A stretch of DNA of 64,000 nt from Arthrobacter castelli DSM 16402 (GCF_000430705.1 NZ_AUMN01000001.1:124001-188000), one strand, 5' to 3'; numbered from the stretch's first letter, positions 44,605 to 53,069 are shown. Numbers and translations: made by a program. The notes: generated by a model not told the origin, from the letters alone.

Positions 44605-46148
44605 GGCTGAAGGTCCAGCTGCTGTTCAACTCGCTGCGCCGCAGCACGTGGCAGCTCGTTGGAGTCATCATCGGCGGCCTCTACGGGCTCGGGGTGATGA
44701 CCGGTGTCGTCGCCGGGCTGGTGGCGCTGAGCTTCGCTGACGTCGAATTGGCGCGCACCGTCGTCGTGCTCGGCGGCTCGGCACTGTTCCTGGGCTGGAT
44801 GGTGATTCCGCTGGTCGCCGGAGGCGTCGATATGACGCTGGATCCGGCACGATTCGTCACCTTCGCCGTTCCGATGAACAAGCTGCTGGCAGGTATGATG
44901 CTGGCGGGCCTGGTCGGTGTTCCGGGCTTCATCACGCTGCTGGCAGCCCTGGCCACTGTGGGAACCTGGTGGCAACGCCCGGTGTCCCTGGTGGCTGCGC
45001 TGGTGTGCGCCGTCATCGCCGTCTTCACCTGTATTGTGCTCTCCAGGCTGGTCACCTCCGCCACCACCAGTCTGGCCTCCTCGCGCCGCTTCAAGGACGT
45101 CAGCGGAATCATCGCGTTCATTCCTCTGATCCTGCTGGGGCCGATTATGGGCACGGTGGCAACCGGATTGGAGAATGCACAGTCGTTCCTGCCGGAACTG
45201 GCGGCGGCATTGTCCTGGACCCCCTTGGGCGCCGTGTGGTCGGTTCCTGCGGATCTGGCCTTGGGGTCCTACGGCTCCGCGGCATTGAAGTTTCTGATCG
45301 CGGCGGCCACCCTCGCGCTGCTTGCCTGGCTGTGGAAGCTGGCGCTGGCCAGCGCACTTGTCACTCCCGCTCACAGCGCGGTGACGCGCAAGCAGGCGGG
45401 GGACCTGGGGTTCTTTGCCCGTTTCCCGGCGAACCCGACGGGAGCCGTGGCTGCGCGTGCGCTGACGTACTGGATCCGCGACCCGCGGTACGGTGCCTCG
45501 CTGATCATGGTTCCTGTGCTGCCGGTGCTGCTGCTCTTTATCGGCGATGGCCTCGGCGCGCTCAACTACCTGGGACCCATTACCGCTGTATTGCTGGCCT
45601 GGTCGATTTCCGCCGACGTGTCCTACGACAACACAGCTTTCTGGACTCACCTCACCACTGGTGTCAGCGGCTGGGCGGACCGGGCGGGACGAGTGCTGGC
45701 GTGCCTGGTGTTCGCCCTGCCGGTGTCGCTGTTGTTCGTCGTCGTGCCGTTGTGGATCAATGCCGACTGGGCGCTGTTGCCGCCAATCCTGGGACTCACT
45801 GTCGGAGCGCTGTTCACCGGGCTGGGGCTGTCCAGCGTCATCTCAGCCCGTTACACCTACGCTGTTCCGCCGCCCGGGGAGAGCCCGTTCAAGACCCCGC
45901 CGGGTTCGGGCGCCCGGACGGTGGTCGTCCAGCTCGTTGGCTGGCTGGTGATGGCCGCGCTGATTATCCCCGAACTGGTGCTGGCACTGATCGCCATCCT
46001 GGGGGACCGGGAACTGTTTGGCTGGTTGACGCTGGCCTGCGGCCTGGTGCTGGGCGTGGCGCTTTTGCTGCTGGGGGTCCGGTTGGGTGGAAAATGGTAC
46101 GACAAACGCGCCCCGGAACTGCTGTTGGCGGTGACCCGGAACCAGTAG
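44586..46148 (+). CDS. Multi-spanning ABC exporter permease
   Basis: A 520-residue protein with about twelve hydrophobic segments, without classical ABC-2 motifs but paired with the upstream ATPase. ATG 44586 is inside the ATPase gene, so coupling is likely. The cytoplasmic loop after P-P-P-G-E-S-P-F-K-T-P-P-G-S-G-A is Pro/Gly-rich. The substrate is unknown; the size and layout match actinobacterial transport permeases annotated simply as transporter. Confidence 0.82.
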   Translation: MVAHLVRLKVQLLFNSLRRSTWQLVGVIIGGLYGLGVMTGVVAGLVALSFADVELARTVVVLGGSALFLGWMVIPLVAGGVDMTLDPARFVTFAVPMNKLLAGMMLAGLVGVPGFITLLAALATVGTWWQRPVSLVAALVCAVIAVFTCIVLSRLVTSATTSLASSRRFKDVSGIIAFIPLILLGPIMGTVATGLENAQSFLPELAAALSWTPLGAVWSVPADLALGSYGSAALKFLIAAATLALLAWLWKLALASALVTPAHSAVTRKQAGDLGFFARFPANPTGAVAARALTYWIRDPRYGASLIMVPVLPVLLLFIGDGLGALNYLGPITAVLLAWSISADVSYDNTAFWTHLTTGVSGWADRAGRVLACLVFALPVSLLFVVVPLWINADWALLPPILGLTVGALFTGLGLSSVISARYTYAVPPPGESPFKTPPGSGARTVVVQLVGWLVMAALIIPELVLALIAILGDRELFGWLTLACGLVLGVALLLLGVRLGGKWYDKRAPELLLAVTRNQ

Positions 46149-46179
46149 GCGCCGGCGGCGACCATGAGAGCGAGGACAG

Positions 46180-46962
46180 GTGGAGGTTGTAGTACTTCCC
46201 GGCAGCGGAGCGATGGGGACAGCGGCGGCGGACGCCGTCGAAGCGTTATTGCATGACAAACCCGACGCCGTGCTCGGCCTTGCCACCGGTTCGTCGCCGC
46301 TGCCTGTCTATGACGAGCTCGCCAGACGTCACACCAGCGAAAGACTTGAGTTCTCGTCTGCTTCGGCTTTCACTCTTGATGAATACGTCGGGCTGTCGGC
46401 CGGGCACCCGCAGTCATACCGCGAAGTCATCCGCCGCGAATTCACCAACCGCGTGGATATCGATCCGGACCGGGTGCACGGGCCCGACGGCGGCGCCACC
46501 GACATCCCGGCCGCGTGCGCCGCATATGAGCGGGCCATGGTCAGTGCCGGAGGGGTGGATCTGCAGCTGCTGGGGGTGGGAACTGACGGGCATCTGGCGT
46601 TCAACGAACCCACGTCATCGCTGGCCTCCCGCACCAGGATCAAGACTTTGACTGAGCAGACCCGCAAGGACAATGCGCGGTTCTTCGACCACCCGGATGA
46701 AGTCCCCGGTCATGTCATCACCCAAGGCCTGGGCACCATTATGGAAGCCCGGCATGTGATACTGCTCGCCGCCGGAGGACAGAAGGCCGAGGCGGTGCGC
46801 GACCTGGTGGAAGGCCCAGTGGCGGCTCGCTGCCCGGCGTCGTTATTGCAATTCCACTCCCATGCCACCATTCTCGTGGACGAGGCCGCGGCTTCGGCCC
46901 TCAAGCTGGCCGATTATTACCGCTACACTTATGATCACAAGCCGGCCTGGCAGGGACTCTAG
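46180..46962 (+). CDS. nagB: Glucosamine-6-phosphate deaminase
   Basis: A 260-residue isomerase/deaminase turning GlcN-6-P into fructose-6-P and ammonia, the step after NagA. Family motifs are present: L-A-T-G-S-S-P, F-T-L-D-E-Y-V-G (catalytic acid), G-V-G-T-D-G-H-L-A-F-N-E-P and the late A-G-G-Q-K-A-E-A. GTG 46180 is preceded by GAGGACAGG. It is not linked to nagA but to the exporter genes upstream. Confidence 0.95.
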   Translation: MEVVVLPGSGAMGTAAADAVEALLHDKPDAVLGLATGSSPLPVYDELARRHTSERLEFSSASAFTLDEYVGLSAGHPQSYREVIRREFTNRVDIDPDRVHGPDGGATDIPAACAAYERAMVSAGGVDLQLLGVGTDGHLAFNEPTSSLASRTRIKTLTEQTRKDNARFFDHPDEVPGHVITQGLGTIMEARHVILLAAGGQKAEAVRDLVEGPVAARCPASLLQFHSHATILVDEAAASALKLADYYRYTYDHKPAWQGL

Positions 46963-47011
46963 CGACGTCGACTTGCATCGGGAGCAGCGCGCATCGAACA
47001 CCATCAGCGGT

Positions 47012-47017
47012 TAGAAT
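47012..47017 (+). promoter_or_regulatory. -10 box of the DUF3039 gene
   Basis: TAGAAT six bases before the ATG at 47024. A transcript starting at the usual distance would begin at or next to the start codon, that is, a leaderless mRNA. Confidence 0.5.
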
Positions 47018-47023
47018 AGGACT

Positions 47024-47383
47024 ATGAGTATGCCCTCCGATCCCTTCGAAACAGATCCCTCCCGGGAGGGATCCGGCCCAGGTGGTTCAACAGCCACTAT
47101 CGAGCGCGAGGAACTGCGCGAGGAGGTTGAACCGGGCGACAGCGAACGGTTTGCCCACTACGTCCGCAAGGAAAAGATCATGGAGTCGGCGATGTCCGGT
47201 GACGCGGTGATCGCTCTCTGCGGGAAGGTGTGGACTCCCGGCCGCGACCCGGAGAAATTCCCGGTGTGTCCCGAATGCAAGGACATCTATGACGGTCTTC
47301 GCCCCGGCAAGGACGGCAAAGGCAAGGGCGGCAAAGGTGGCAAAGGCGGCGACCAGGACGGCGGCGGAGACTCCGGCAAGTAG
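47024..47383 (+). CDS. DUF3039 protein
   Basis: A 119-residue actinobacterial protein. The conserved core reads R-F-A-H-Y-V-R-K-E-K-I-M-E-S-A, then A-L-C-G-K-V-W and C-P-E-C-K, so cysteines from two knuckles may bind zinc. The C-terminal 25 residues are a Gly/Lys repeat (G-K-G-G-K). DUF3039 genes usually lie beside a helicase-like gene, as here. Function is unknown. Confidence 0.88.
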   Translation: MSMPSDPFETDPSREGSGPGGSTATIEREELREEVEPGDSERFAHYVRKEKIMESAMSGDAVIALCGKVWTPGRDPEKFPVCPECKDIYDGLRPGKDGKGKGGKGGKGGDQDGGGDSGK

Positions 47384-47688
47384 CCGGTCCGTGGTCGGTC
47401 TTTAGCCGTCAGCCTTGGGCGCGGGCCCGCAGCGCCACCCGCAGGTGCTTGGACCGCAGGTGCCGGCCCGCGCGTGCGTCACCGCGTTTTGTAGCTGCCG
47501 CACAAGCCCGCCGCACAGCGGCAAGCCCGCGTGAAGCCGTGCTCGCTGCGGCGGTCATGATGAGCAACACAGGAGTATTTTTTGCCGTTTGGACGATCGC
47601 GTCTGTCCGCAGTGCCGATGACAGTAGCCGGAACCCGGATCTGCGCGCCGTACCGGCAGACCGGAAGAGCAGGAATGGGGGCACGATC
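47384..47688. other. Gene-free stretch of 305 bp
   Basis: It lies between DUF3039 and the helicase. The helicase frame is open through part of it (from 47449), but that part encodes an Arg/Ala-rich sequence without homology. It presumably holds the helicase promoter; I see no clear -35/-10. Confidence 0.5.
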
Positions 47689-49455
47689 GTGAACGACACA
47701 TTGTTCAGCGCCGGCTCCTCCATGCCTCCGGCGTACCCGGACCGGGCCGCCTGGGGCACCGCTCAAAAGCTGCGTGCCTGGCAGGCCGAGGCGCTGGAGC
47801 AGTACTTCCAAGCCGCCCCCCGGGACTTCCTGGCGGTGGCGACGCCCGGATCCGGCAAGACAACTTTCGCCCTGCGTGCCGCCGCCGAACTCATCGAACG
47901 CGGAACCGTCAACCGTGTCACCGTTGTCACGCCCACCGACCACCTGAAGCAGCAGTGGGCCGACGCGGCGGCACGGATCGGCATCGCCATCGATCCGAAC
48001 TTCAAGAATGCCGACGGGCGGCACGGCCAAGGCTTTATCGGCGTCGCCGTGACCTACGCCCAGGTGGCCAACAAACCGATGCTGCACCGGGCCAAGACCG
48101 AGGCCGCCAAGACCCTGGTCATCCTCGACGAAATCCACCATGGCGGCGACGCGCTGTCTTGGGGCGATGGCATCGCCGAGGCCTTCGACCCGGCCGCCCG
48201 GCGGCTGGCACTGACCGGTACGCCCTTCCGCTCCGACACGGCTGCCATCCCGTTCGTGGAGTATGTCGAGGATTCCGACGGCATCCGGCGTTCCCGCGCG
48301 GATTACACCTACGGCTACGGCGAGGCGTTGAAGGACCATGTGGTCCGGCCCGTCATCTTCATGGCCTACTCAGGGGAGATGCGGTGGCGCACCAGCGCCG
48401 GCGATGAAATCGCCGCGAATCTGGGCGGGGCAGCCACCAAGGACATCACCGCCCAGGCATGGCGGACTGCGCTCAACCCGCAGGGCGAATGGATTCCCTC
48501 GGTGCTGGCCGCAGCGGACCGGAGGCTCACCGAGGTGCGCCACACGGTGCCCGACGCCGGTGCTCTGGTGATTGCCACCGATCACGAGGATGCCCGTGCC
48601 TACGCTGGACAGCTGAAGAAGATCACCGGCGAATCCCCCACGGTGATCCTGTCCGACGATCCGAAGGCATCATCCAGGATTGAAAAGTTCTCCGACGGTG
48701 AGAGCCGTTGGATGATCGCCGTGCGGATGGTCTCCGAAGGGGTCGACGTGCCGCGGCTGGCCGTCGGCGTGTACGCCACCTCCACCTCCACGCCGTTGTT
48801 CTTCGCCCAGGCCGTGGGCCGCTTCGTCCGTGCCCGCAAGCGGGGGGAGACGGCGTCGATATTCCTGCCGTCCGTGCCGATCCTGATGGAACTGGCGAAC
48901 CAGCTGGAACTGGAGCGCGACCATGCGCTGGACCGGCCGCAGTCCGACGAAGAGGAAGCGTTCTCCGAGGAAGACGAGGAGATGCTGGCGGCCAACCGGG
49001 AGGAGAAGGCCTCCGACGAGCTGTCCCGTACTCCGTTCGAGGCATTGGAATCCCAGGCGTCCTTCGACCGAGTGCTGTACGACGGCGGCGAGTTCGGTGC
49101 CGGGGGAGACCTCGGCAGCGAGGACGAGCTCGACTTCCTGGGGATCCCGGGACTGCTTGACGCCGAGCAGGTGGGGACCCTGCTGCGGCAGCGCCAAGCC
49201 GAGCAACAGTCGCGCCGGAGCAAGCCCGCCCAGGAAACGGAAACTCAGGTACCCGACCATCGGCAGTTGAAGGATTTGCGTAACGAACTGGCGCGCAATG
49301 TCTCGGCGTGGTCGGCACGTTCGGGCACGCCGCACGGGGTGGTGCACAGTGAGTTGCGTCGGATCTGCGGCGGACCTCCCGTGGCGCAGGCCGATGAGGA
49401 GCAGTTGACCCAGCGTCTGAAGAAACTGCAGAACTGGTTCGTCGGCCGGAAATAG
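47689..49455 (+). CDS. DEAD/DEAH box superfamily 2 helicase
   Basis: A 588-residue helicase. Motif I is A51-T-P-G-S-G-K-T58, motif II is D-E-I-H (147-150), motif III is L-T-G-T-P-F, and motif VI is Q-A-V-G-R-F-V-R-A. The C-terminal third has an acidic segment (S-E-E-D-E-E) and a Gln/Arg-rich tail. It is the family encoded next to DUF3039 in actinobacteria, probably a DNA or RNA translocase of unknown pathway. GTG 47689 follows AGGAATGGGGG, giving an N-terminus that begins directly before the helicase fold. Confidence 0.9.
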   Translation: MNDTLFSAGSSMPPAYPDRAAWGTAQKLRAWQAEALEQYFQAAPRDFLAVATPGSGKTTFALRAAAELIERGTVNRVTVVTPTDHLKQQWADAAARIGIAIDPNFKNADGRHGQGFIGVAVTYAQVANKPMLHRAKTEAAKTLVILDEIHHGGDALSWGDGIAEAFDPAARRLALTGTPFRSDTAAIPFVEYVEDSDGIRRSRADYTYGYGEALKDHVVRPVIFMAYSGEMRWRTSAGDEIAANLGGAATKDITAQAWRTALNPQGEWIPSVLAAADRRLTEVRHTVPDAGALVIATDHEDARAYAGQLKKITGESPTVILSDDPKASSRIEKFSDGESRWMIAVRMVSEGVDVPRLAVGVYATSTSTPLFFAQAVGRFVRARKRGETASIFLPSVPILMELANQLELERDHALDRPQSDEEEAFSEEDEEMLAANREEKASDELSRTPFEALESQASFDRVLYDGGEFGAGGDLGSEDELDFLGIPGLLDAEQVGTLLRQRQAEQQSRRSKPAQETETQVPDHRQLKDLRNELARNVSAWSARSGTPHGVVHSELRRICGGPPVAQADEEQLTQRLKKLQNWFVGRK

Positions 49456-49458
49456 CTC

Positions 49459-49540
49459 GGTGGTCGAGTAAGGCGCGCAGCAACACCCCGGTGGTCGAGT
49501 AAGGCGCGCAGCGCCGCACCGAGACCCCGCACCGAGACCG
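49459..49540 (+). repeat. Palindromic repeat cluster left of the GIY-YIG gene
   Basis: Two direct copies of GGTGGTCGAGTAAGGCGCG plus CAGC (49459-49481 and 49490-49512). The second extends into a full palindrome that ends CCGCACCGAGACC (to 49526). A second CACCGAGACC follows at 49530-49539. The internal arms are GGCGC/GCGCC, so it folds as a hairpin. The mirror copy is at 49932-49968. Confidence 0.85.
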
Positions 49541-49624
49541 CGACTTATCCACAATTGCGCCAGGCACCATTTACCCACTGGTCCGCTTCGGAGAACCTTC
49601 GTTCAAGAGATAACGGAGGGCGCC

Positions 49625-49903
49625 ATGCCGCATATGTACATCCTCGAATGTGGAGACAGCAGCTTCTACGTGGGAAGCACGTGGGATATCGAACGTAGAT
49701 TGGCCCAGCACCAAGCGGGGGCAGGCGCCCGCTATACAGCCAGGCGTCTGCCGGTAAAGCTGGTCTATTGCGAGGAATTCACCCGAATCAGGGATGCCTT
49801 CGTGCGGGAGAAGCAGGTGCAGAACTGGAGCAGAGCGAAACGGCAGACTCTGATCGGTGGACGTCCAGACGCGATCCGCAGCAACATGAAACGGGCACAG
49901 TAG
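49625..49903 (+). CDS. Small GIY-YIG nuclease-domain protein
   Basis: A 92-residue stand-alone GIY-YIG domain of the UvrC/YhbQ superfamily. The Y-I-L (5-7) and Y-V-G-S-T (15-19) pair is present. Conserved arginines 24-25 (I-E-R-R-L-A-Q-H), the R-E-K-Q-V-Q-N-W motif with catalytic Glu62, and the S-R-A-K-R-Q-T-L-I helix complete the fold. There is no fused DNA-binding domain. The gene starts about 85 bp after one palindromic repeat cluster, and its stop is followed at once by the inverted copy. That suggests a link between the protein and the repeats. Confidence 0.9.
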   Translation: MPHMYILECGDSSFYVGSTWDIERRLAQHQAGAGARYTARRLPVKLVYCEEFTRIRDAFVREKQVQNWSRAKRQTLIGGRPDAIRSNMKRAQ

Positions 49904-49968
49904 CGGTCTCGATGGCGGGGTCTCGATGCCGGGTCTCGGTGCGGCGCTTCGCGCCTTACTCGACCACC
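49904..49968 (-). repeat. Inverted palindromic repeat right of the GIY-YIG gene
   Basis: GGTCTCGGTGCGGCG through TTACTCGACCACC at 49932-49968 is the reverse complement of the left copy (49490-49526), with 36 of 37 matching bases; the one difference is in the loop. Two degenerate GGTCTCGATG units (49905 and 49919) precede it, mirroring the extra unit on the left. Confidence 0.85.
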
Positions 49969-49977
49969 GGGTTGGGG

Positions 49978-50595
49978 CTATTTCAGGTCGACGCCGGCCG
50001 ACTCCATGTCTTCGAGCGCCCGGTCCGTGGTGTCCGGTGAAACTCCGGCGGTGAGGCCGACCAGCACCGCGGTGGCGTAGCCGGCCTGCACTGCGTCGAG
50101 GACCGTGGCCTTCACACAATAGTCGGTGGCGATGCCCGCGATCTCGACCTCATCGACTTCGTTCTGCCGCAGCCAGTCGTCGAGGCTTATCTTCTCGTCG
50201 TCATCCGGCACTTCCTCGGTGGGCTCCCGGTCGCCGGTGGGCACCACCACATCGGGGGCAGCGACGCCGTCGAACCCCGAATACCCCGAGTCGTACTGAC
50301 CCTTGCGGAAGAAGGCGTCCACTTGCTCGGTGTCGAACCCCGGGTGGGGTTGTGCCCCCTCGGTTCCGGCGACGCAGTGCACCGGCCAGCTGTCCACAAA
50401 ATCCGGCGTCTGAGAGAAATGTGAACCCGGGTCGATGTGCCAGTCCTGTGTGGCGACGATGAAGTCGTACCGGTCGAAATTCTGCTCAATGAAATCGCTG
50501 ATTGCGGCGGCGGTGTCGGCTCCGCCATCGGTGGCGAGAGAGCCGCCCTCGCAGAAGTCGTTCTGCACGTCGACAATGATCAGTGCGCGCGTCAT
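49978..50595 (-). CDS. pncA: Nicotinamidase / isochorismatase family
   Basis: A 205-residue amidase turning nicotinamide into nicotinic acid for NAD salvage. The catalytic triad is visible as D9 (V-D-V-Q-N-D-F), K98 (F-R-K-G-Q) and C160 (A-T-D-Y-C-V). Metal ligands are D51-W-H53. An acidic insertion of about 20 residues (118-138, GDREPTEEVPDDDEK) lies between the lysine and the cysteine and is not in the compact form of the enzyme. The next gene in the NAD salvage pathway, pncB, lies 2 bp upstream on the same strand. Confidence 0.94.
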   Translation of the reverse strand: MTRALIIVDVQNDFCEGGSLATDGGADTAAAISDFIEQNFDRYDFIVATQDWHIDPGSHFSQTPDFVDSWPVHCVAGTEGAQPHPGFDTEQVDAFFRKGQYDSGYSGFDGVAAPDVVVPTGDREPTEEVPDDDEKISLDDWLRQNEVDEVEIAGIATDYCVKATVLDAVQAGYATAVLVGLTAGVSPDTTDRALEDMESAGVDLK

Positions 50596-50597
50596 TC

Positions 50598-51911
50598 TTA
50601 CTCCTCGAATTCAGTGGGGATGACTGCCTCGCCCCGCTGCAGGCGCAGGGCTTCGGCCGGAAGTTCTGCCATAGTTTCATTATGCCGCCGTGCGGCCCGC
50701 GCCACAGCATCGGGGCCGGTCCAGCCGGTCACGATTTCGCCGTCGGCGACGAACTGTTCCAGCAGCGGCCGCCCTCCGTCGTCGTCCTCGGCTTGCCCGT
50801 CGATGCGGATCACTTCGGACGTCGCGGTGCCGTTCCGGTCCTGGCGCCGTACGGCGTGCTTGCGCCCGCCCACGGACACCTTGTTTTTGCTGGTTTTGGC
50901 CACCGGGACGAAATTGCCGTCGTCGTCTTCGCGGCTGACCAGTTTGTATACCATGCTCGCCGTTGGCGCGCCTGAACCTGTCACCAGTGAGGTCCCGACA
51001 CCGTAGGAATCCACCGGAGCGGAGGCAAGCGCGGCGATGGCGAATTCGTCCAGATCGGAGGTGACGGTGATTTTCGTGTGGTGGTTGCCCAGCGAGTCCA
51101 GCAGCAAGCGGACGTCCCGTGCCTGGGTCAGCAGGTCCCCGGAGTCCAGCCGGACGGCGCCCAGCTGATTGCCGGCCAGCTCCACGGCATTGCGTACGGC
51201 CGTGTCGACGTCGTAGGTGTCCACCAGCAGGGTCGTGTCACGGCCCAGCGATTCCAGCTGGGCGGTGAAAGCATCCTGCTCGGAGTCGTGCAGCAGCGTG
51301 AAGGAATGGGCGGCGGTGCCCATGGTCGGCACGCCGTACTGCTGCCCGGCGGCCAGGTTGGAGGTCCCGGCGAATCCGCCGATCACAGCGGCGCGGGACG
51401 CGGCGACGGCGGCGGACTCATGGGTGCGACGCGACCCCATCTCCACACACGGGCGACCCGCGGCCGCTGACGTCATCCGGCTGGCCGCCGAAGCGATGGC
51501 ACTGTCGTGATTGAGCACCGAGAGAATATAGGTTTCCAGCAGGCACGCCTCGGCGAAGGTCGATTCCACAGTAAGGATGGGGGAGCCGGCGAAGTAGGCG
51601 TCTCCCTCCGCATAACCGTAAATGTTGCCGGAAAACTTGAAGTCGGCCAACCAGGAGATCGTGGCGTCGTCGACGACTTTGGCCCGGGCGAGGAAGTCCA
51701 GTTCCTGCTGCCCGAAGCGGAAATCGGCCAGCCCTTCCAGCAGCCGGCCGGTGCCGGCGACGATCCCGTACCGGCGTCCCTCCGGCAGCCGCCGGGAAAA
51801 TGTCTCGAAGACTGAGCGGCGGTGTGCGGCGCCCGAATGCAGGGCTGCCTGGAGCATGGTCAGTTCGTAGTGGTCGGTGAAAAGCGAGGTGTTGGATCCA
51901 GGGGTGCTCAC
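50598..51911 (-). CDS. pncB: Nicotinate phosphoribosyltransferase
   Basis: A 437-residue enzyme joining nicotinate and PRPP. Family features: Y-E-L-T-M-L-Q-A near the N-terminus, F-E-T-F-S-R-R-L-P, H-E-S-A-A-V, and the R-L-D-S-G-D-L phosphate-binding strand. The start is GTG; TAGAGT lies six bases upstream on the minus strand, so the mRNA is probably leaderless. Three or four 13-bp direct repeats lie further upstream and could be operators for NAD-responsive control (inference). It precedes pncA by 2 bp. Confidence 0.95.
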   Translation of the reverse strand: MSTPGSNTSLFTDHYELTMLQAALHSGAAHRRSVFETFSRRLPEGRRYGIVAGTGRLLEGLADFRFGQQELDFLARAKVVDDATISWLADFKFSGNIYGYAEGDAYFAGSPILTVESTFAEACLLETYILSVLNHDSAIASAASRMTSAAAGRPCVEMGSRRTHESAAVAASRAAVIGGFAGTSNLAAGQQYGVPTMGTAAHSFTLLHDSEQDAFTAQLESLGRDTTLLVDTYDVDTAVRNAVELAGNQLGAVRLDSGDLLTQARDVRLLLDSLGNHHTKITVTSDLDEFAIAALASAPVDSYGVGTSLVTGSGAPTASMVYKLVSREDDDGNFVPVAKTSKNKVSVGGRKHAVRRQDRNGTATSEVIRIDGQAEDDDGGRPLLEQFVADGEIVTGWTGPDAVARAARRHNETMAELPAEALRLQRGEAVIPTEFEE

Positions 51912-51917
51912 ACCAAG

Positions 51918-51923
51918 ACTCTA
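51918..51923 (-). promoter_or_regulatory. -10 box of pncB
   Basis: TAGAGT on the minus strand, six bases before the GTG start of pncB, consistent with a leaderless transcript. Confidence 0.5.
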
Positions 51924-51942
51924 ATGGCCCAGTGCCATGTTT

Positions 51943-51993
51943 AGTACCCGCGTTGAGTGCCCGCGTTGGGATCAGCGTTGAGTACCCGCGTTG
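51943..51993. repeat. 13-bp direct repeats upstream of pncB
   Basis: AGTACCCGCGTTG at 51943-51955 and 51981-51993. The one-mismatch copy AGTGCCCGCGTTG is at 51956-51968, and a partial copy (AGCGTTG) is at 51974-51980. They occupy the pncB-clpS intergenic region, immediately upstream of the pncB -10 box. Confidence 0.75.
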
Positions 51994-52037
51994 GCACCCT
52001 CCGCCGTGGTCCGTCCCGCAAACCGGCCGCGGCAATT

Positions 52038-52043
52038 TATAAT
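52038..52043 (+). promoter_or_regulatory. Perfect -10 box of clpS
   Basis: TATAAT seven bases before the clpS ATG (52051). Transcription would start at the start codon, so the clpS mRNA is predicted to be leaderless. No clear -35. Confidence 0.65.
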
Positions 52044-52050
52044 AGAAGTC

Positions 52051-52353
52051 ATGACTGTCATCGCCGGCTCCACCCCCGACACTGACCAGCAGACGGACGT
52101 CGAGCAACTCATTGATACCGATATTCCCTGGGTGGTCATTGTCTGGAACGACCCCGTGAACCTGATGAGCTACGTCAGCTTCGTCTTCCAGAGTTACTTC
52201 GGATATTCGGATGCCAAGGCCCACCGGCTGATGATGGAGGTCCATGAGCAGGGCAAGTCCGTGGTGGCCAACGGGGCCAAGGAAAAGATGGAACAACACA
52301 CCACGGCCATGCATTCGTACGGGCTGTGGGCAACCTACCAGAAAGCGGACTAA
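52051..52353 (+). CDS. clpS: ATP-dependent Clp protease adaptor ClpS
   Basis: A 100-residue N-end-rule adaptor delivering substrates to ClpAP/ClpCP. It has the canonical I-P-W-V-V-I-V-W-N-D-P-V-N-L-M core, with the Asn-Asp substrate-contact residues, and V-H-E-Q-G-K. ATG 52051 directly follows the promoter. It is followed after 5 bp by DUF2017. Confidence 0.95.
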   Translation: MTVIAGSTPDTDQQTDVEQLIDTDIPWVVIVWNDPVNLMSYVSFVFQSYFGYSDAKAHRLMMEVHEQGKSVVANGAKEKMEQHTTAMHSYGLWATYQKAD

Positions 52354-52358
52354 TCGAC

Positions 52359-52955
52359 GTGGCCAAAGCTTTCCGTAACACGCGCAAGGGTATCGCCGGC
52401 TATCTTGAGCCGGGCGAGCGGGACCTGGTCCGCAAGCTCTTTGGCGACATCATCACCATGCTGGAGCCGGACGAGGTTGCCAACGAGGACCCGTTGGCAG
52501 CCATGGTTGGTCTCGACGAGAAGGCCGAAACGCCGTCGGACCCGGCGCTGTTCCGGCTGCTGCCCAACGCGGTAAATAATGACGACGACGAGGCGCTGGA
52601 ATTCCGCCGCCTCACCGAGCGCTCGCTGCGGGAAACGAAGGTCGGCGCACTGCGTGCAGCGTCCCTGGCGTTGGACAGCAGCCGACTGCTGTTGGACTAC
52701 GAACAGGGCCAGATCTTCTCGCGGGCGTTGAACGATGTGCGGCTGGTGCTGGCGCAGCGGCTGGAGATCGAAAGCACCGAAGACGCCGACCGCATCCACG
52801 AGGTGCTGGAGCCGTCGCAGGCCGAAGACGTCGAACAATACCTCGCCCTGGTGTACAACTTCACCACCTGGTTGCAGGAGTCGCTGATGCAGGCCTTGGT
52901 GGACCAGCTGGACCAGAGGGGACAGCAACCGCCTGAACCGCCGGGCGATCAGTGA
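52359..52955 (+). CDS. DUF2017 protein
   Basis: A 198-residue soluble protein with the DUF2017 pattern (A-K-A-F-R-N-T-R-K-G-I, L-E-P-G-E-R-D-L-V-R-K-L) and an acidic middle (NNDDDEALEF). It is nearly always next to clpS and murI in actinobacteria, as here. Function is not known. GTG 52359 is five bases after the clpS stop. Confidence 0.88.
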   Translation: MAKAFRNTRKGIAGYLEPGERDLVRKLFGDIITMLEPDEVANEDPLAAMVGLDEKAETPSDPALFRLLPNAVNNDDDEALEFRRLTERSLRETKVGALRAASLALDSSRLLLDYEQGQIFSRALNDVRLVLAQRLEIESTEDADRIHEVLEPSQAEDVEQYLALVYNFTTWLQESLMQALVDQLDQRGQQPPEPPGDQ

Positions 52956-52968
52956 CGCCGGTACCAGC

Positions 52969-52990
52969 CGGAACGGAGGCCTCCGTCCCG
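52969..52990. other. Stem-loop after DUF2017
   Basis: ACGGAGG/CCTCCGT is a perfect palindrome (52973-52986), extended by CGG/CCG on both sides. There is no U tract. It may be a structured terminator or an operator before murI. Confidence 0.4.
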
Positions 52991-53069
52991 GGGGGTCGGC
53001 TAAATGTGATTAAGGGAACGCCGTCTCAAGTTCACCTTCGGCGAGGCGAACAACTATGGTCGGTAGATC

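Noticed and set aside
47449-47688. 80-codon extension of the helicase
   Set aside because: Arg/Ala-rich translation without similarity; GTG 47689 has the ribosome site.
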